NCBI RefSeq assembly: GCF_017301335.1
Contig: NZ_CP071247.1
Span: forward strand, 806,001-870,000
Direction: 5' to 3'
DNA from: Marinobacter salinisoli
Lineage (GTDB): Bacteria > Pseudomonadota > Gammaproteobacteria > Pseudomonadales > Oleiphilaceae
DNA: 64,000 nucleotides
This document shows, one piece after another, positions 59,613 to 64,000 of this stretch. A program made the translations under genes and the position numbers. Below the pieces are notes generated by a model that was given only the letters and a program-made list of their open reading frames with translations, was not told where the DNA came from and ran no database searches. The stretch's first letter is position 1; each line of letters begins with the position of its first letter.

Positions 59613-60743
59613 ATGGCGTTAGTAAAACTCCAAACCCAACATTTTCGAAATCTGTCCGCGGAACCGGTAAGTTTTTCGTCGTCGTTTAATTTGCTTTACG
59701 GCGCCAATGGCAGCGGCAAAACCAGTGTCCTGGAGGCGATTGGCTATCTCGGGTTGGGACGGTCTTTCCGGGTCAACCGGCATCAAGCCGTGGCGAGCCA
59801 CGGGCAGCAGAAATTCACCGTGTTCGGTGGCCTGGATCACGGAACACTGGCGAAGAAGTCTGGCCGGGATTCGGAAGATCTGGCTCATCGGGTCGGCCTG
59901 GCACGTGACATCACTCAGAAGGAAACCATGTTGCGTGTGGACGGAGAAAACGTCCGCAGCCTTTCCGCGCTGGCGCGGCATTTGCCGGTATCGGTGATCG
60001 ACCCCGGCGTGTTCGATGTGGTGGCTGGTGCGCCGGGAAAACGGCGGCAGTTTTTGGATTGGGCAGTGTTCCACGTGGAACCTTCTTTCGGGTCGGTGTG
60101 GCAGCAATGTCAAAGAGTGACATCACAGCGGAATAAAATGCTCAGAAATGGTAGACTGGACGACGGTTTACTTAAGGTCTGGGATGCCCAGTATTCGGCC
60201 GTCAGCGAGCGTCTGACGGCGGCCAGAACGGACACTTTTGACCGGTTTCGGAAGGCGTTTGATCGGTTGATCGACGAATTGAATGTCGAATGGACCAATG
60301 GGTTGAAGCTGGACCTGTATCCCGGCTGGGATGTAACCCAATCCCTGGCGGACGTTCTGGGCAGTCACCGGGACCAGGAAGTCAAAATGGGGCACACGTT
60401 GTATGGGCCCAACCGGGCGGACGTCCGCATCAAGTACCAGGGCCGTCCGGTGTCGGAAACGTTTTCCCGGGGGCAGCAAAAAACCCTGGTGATTTTGATG
60501 AAAATTGCCCAGGGCATGGTTCTGGCGGAGTTGGGCAAGCAGGTCACCTTCCTGCTCGACGACATTAATGCCGAACTGGACGACGATCATCAGGCCATGC
60601 TGGCACAACGGTTACAAGCGCTGGGCTGTCAGGTATTCATTACCTCGATTCAACGGCCCGATCCGGATCGTTTGTGGAGCCACGGCGTGGCGCCGGAATA
60701 TCGAATGTTCCACGTGGAACATGGCAAATTGATAGAAGAATAA
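59613..60743 (+). CDS. recF: DNA replication and repair protein RecF
   Basis: A 376-aa SMC-like ATPase. Walker A GANGSGKTSVLEAIGYL, the signature FSRGQQKTLVILMKIAQG, and Walker B TFLLDDINAELDDDH. Loads RecA at gaps with RecO and RecR. The gene contains two parS sites, one in mid-gene and one eight codons before the stop. No good ribosome site precedes ATG 59613. Confidence 0.96.
   Translation: MALVKLQTQHFRNLSAEPVSFSSSFNLLYGANGSGKTSVLEAIGYLGLGRSFRVNRHQAVASHGQQKFTVFGGLDHGTLAKKSGRDSEDLAHRVGLARDITQKETMLRVDGENVRSLSALARHLPVSVIDPGVFDVVAGAPGKRRQFLDWAVFHVEPSFGSVWQQCQRVTSQRNKMLRNGRLDDGLLKVWDAQYSAVSERLTAARTDTFDRFRKAFDRLIDELNVEWTNGLKLDLYPGWDVTQSLADVLGSHRDQEVKMGHTLYGPNRADVRIKYQGRPVSETFSRGQQKTLVILMKIAQGMVLAELGKQVTFLLDDINAELDDDHQAMLAQRLQALGCQVFITSIQRPDPDRLWSHGVAPEYRMFHVEHGKLIEE
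60067..60082. promoter_or_regulatory. parS centromere site 1
   Basis: TGTTCCACGTGGAACC within recF, a 15-of-16 match to the palindrome TGTTCCACGTGGAACA. This is the form of parS used in pseudomonads. Bound by ParB (gene at 35703-36578). Confidence 0.9.
60706..60721. promoter_or_regulatory. parS centromere site 2
   Basis: TGTTCCACGTGGAACA, a perfect 16-bp palindrome, at the 3' end of recF where it encodes MFHVEH. It lies 639 bp from site 1 and about 5 kb from oriC. Confidence 0.95.
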
Positions 60744-60817
60744 AGCCGGGCAGGTCCCGAACTGGGCGTCACGAACACCGGTTCGGATATACCGGCACAC
60801 CCTTCAGGAGTCTCTAA

Positions 60818-63232
<2,415 letters not shown>

Positions 63233-63253
63233 ATCCAGGGATCTGGTGACCAT

Positions 63254-63292
63254 AAAAAAGGGGCGCAGGATTGAACCTGCGCCCCTTTTTTT
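63254..63292. terminator. Bidirectional terminator between gyrB and the VC0807-family gene
   Basis: A 10-bp perfect stem (GGGGCGCAGG 63260-63269 with CCTGCGCCCC 63276-63285), six A before it and seven T after it, so it can work for both convergent genes. Confidence 0.92.
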
Positions 63293-63304
63293 GTGCCGAT
63301 AGGA

Positions 63305-64000
63305 TCAGTCGTTGGACGGCGACTCGGAATAGTCCTTGGCTTTTTGTTCGTCTCGCAATTGCGGCGCCATCACCTCTTCCAGGGTGAATCCGGTTAACCG
63401 CCGGATGGTGCGCCACAGATAGTAGAAGATCAGCATCATCATGATCATCGACGGGATGGCGATCATTGGATAGCTCACCAGCGTCATCTGCCCGAGTTCT
63501 TCGTTGAAGGCCTGAGTCCCGGACGGGCTGACCACGATCCACTTGGCAATGAGGTAATTCATGATCGATGAGAACAAGAACGTACCGGCAAAGAAGTAGG
63601 TTGCCTTCAGAAGCCGGCCCTCAAACTCGGCGACATTGCCGTTTGCCTCCAGTGCCTGATGGATTTTGTCGACATCCAGCACGTTGCGGTTGTACATCAG
63701 CGTGCGTACCAGCGGGTATTTGGTCCAGGACGACACCAGCACGGCCAGGCCAATAACCGCAGGAATGGCGGCTTCCTTGATCGCCAGCCAGCCGGCATCC
63801 AGTTCCAGCAGGCCGATGCCTCCGGTAAGCCCGACACTGATCAGGCCGAGAACGGCAATGAAGTTCTTTTTGCCATAGCGGATCAGTTCAAACAGGCCCC
63901 AACCCAGCGGGAAAGCCAGCCCGATGACGAGCGCGTTCACGCTGCCGAGGTATTCATCGCCGCTGAGCTTCATCAGAATAAGCGAGGGGATAACAATGCT
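63305..64000 (-). CDS. VC0807-family polytopic membrane protein (5' end outside window)
   Basis: The frame is open to the window edge: nine further codons (ending SLILMKLSGDEYLG) lie before the first internal ATG at 63973, so the true start is beyond 64000. At least 231 residues with several membrane helices (VNALVIGLAFPLGWGLFELI, FIAVLGLISVGLTGGIGLLE, AIPSMIMMMLIFYYLW). The PSLILMKLSGDEYLG-type start is what I recall of the VC0807 family. Function unknown. Confidence 0.75.
   Translation of the reverse strand, partial: SIVIPSLILMKLSGDEYLGSVNALVIGLAFPLGWGLFELIRYGKKNFIAVLGLISVGLTGGIGLLELDAGWLAIKEAAIPAVIGLAVLVSSWTKYPLVRTLMYNRNVLDVDKIHQALEANGNVAEFEGRLLKATYFFAGTFLFSSIMNYLIAKWIVVSPSGTQAFNEELGQMTLVSYPMIAIPSMIMMMLIFYYLWRTIRRLTGFTLEEVMAPQLRDEQKAKDYSESPSND

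Overview
The window is the replication-origin region of a gammaproteobacterial chromosome, most likely Marinobacter or a close relative. This is inferred from gene order and protein character, not from a database search. The core order rpmH-rnpA-yidD-yidC-mnmE / mnmG-rsmG-parA-parB-atpIBEFHAGDC-glmU-glmS runs on the minus strand. dnaA-dnaN-recF-gyrB runs on the plus strand. The two divergent sets meet at an intergenic oriC (about 54928-55588) with an A+T-rich stretch and DnaA boxes. Two parS sites lie inside recF, close to the parAB genes that would use them.

Region 1 (1-1266) is the 3' end of an allophanate hydrolase gene. Region 2 (about 1.3-25.0 kb) is accessory, lower in G+C, and entirely on the minus strand. 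It holds a tightly spaced six-gene series: a 1139-aa cysteine-rich Ig-domain protein, two small A+T-rich genes, a 3433-aa Ig-repeat protein, a small anchored protein and a CPYC thioredoxin-fold protein. It also holds a PEP-CTERM-type protein, a pentahaem membrane cytochrome paired with a CRTAC1/HEAT-repeat protein, and a small exported unknown. The giant gene contains 2.33 copies of a 2883-bp tandem repeat that look identical except for one base. The block stops at the 3' end of glmS.

Region 3 (25.0-40.0 kb) is housekeeping: glmS, glmU, the complete F1Fo ATP synthase operon with a recognisable sigma-70 promoter, parB, parA, rsmG and mnmG. Region 4 (40.0-50.9 kb) separates mnmG from mnmE, which are neighbours in many relatives. 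It holds an MFS transporter, an EAL-domain phosphodiesterase, an RND efflux pump with its adaptor, a DUF3833 lipoprotein, an acyl-CoA dehydrogenase and a periplasmic solute-binding protein. This segment contains eleven perfect TTATCCACA DnaA boxes in 10 kb, in several reading frames and both orientations. That looks like a DnaA-binding array and is the observation I rate most interesting.

Region 5 (50.9-64.0 kb) is the origin core: mnmE, yidC, yidD, rnpA and rpmH to the left of oriC; dnaA, dnaN, an ABC1/UbiB-family gene inserted between dnaN and recF, recF and gyrB to the right; then a bidirectional terminator and a partial VC0807-family membrane protein gene. I saw no tRNA, rRNA, CRISPR array, transposase or integrase.
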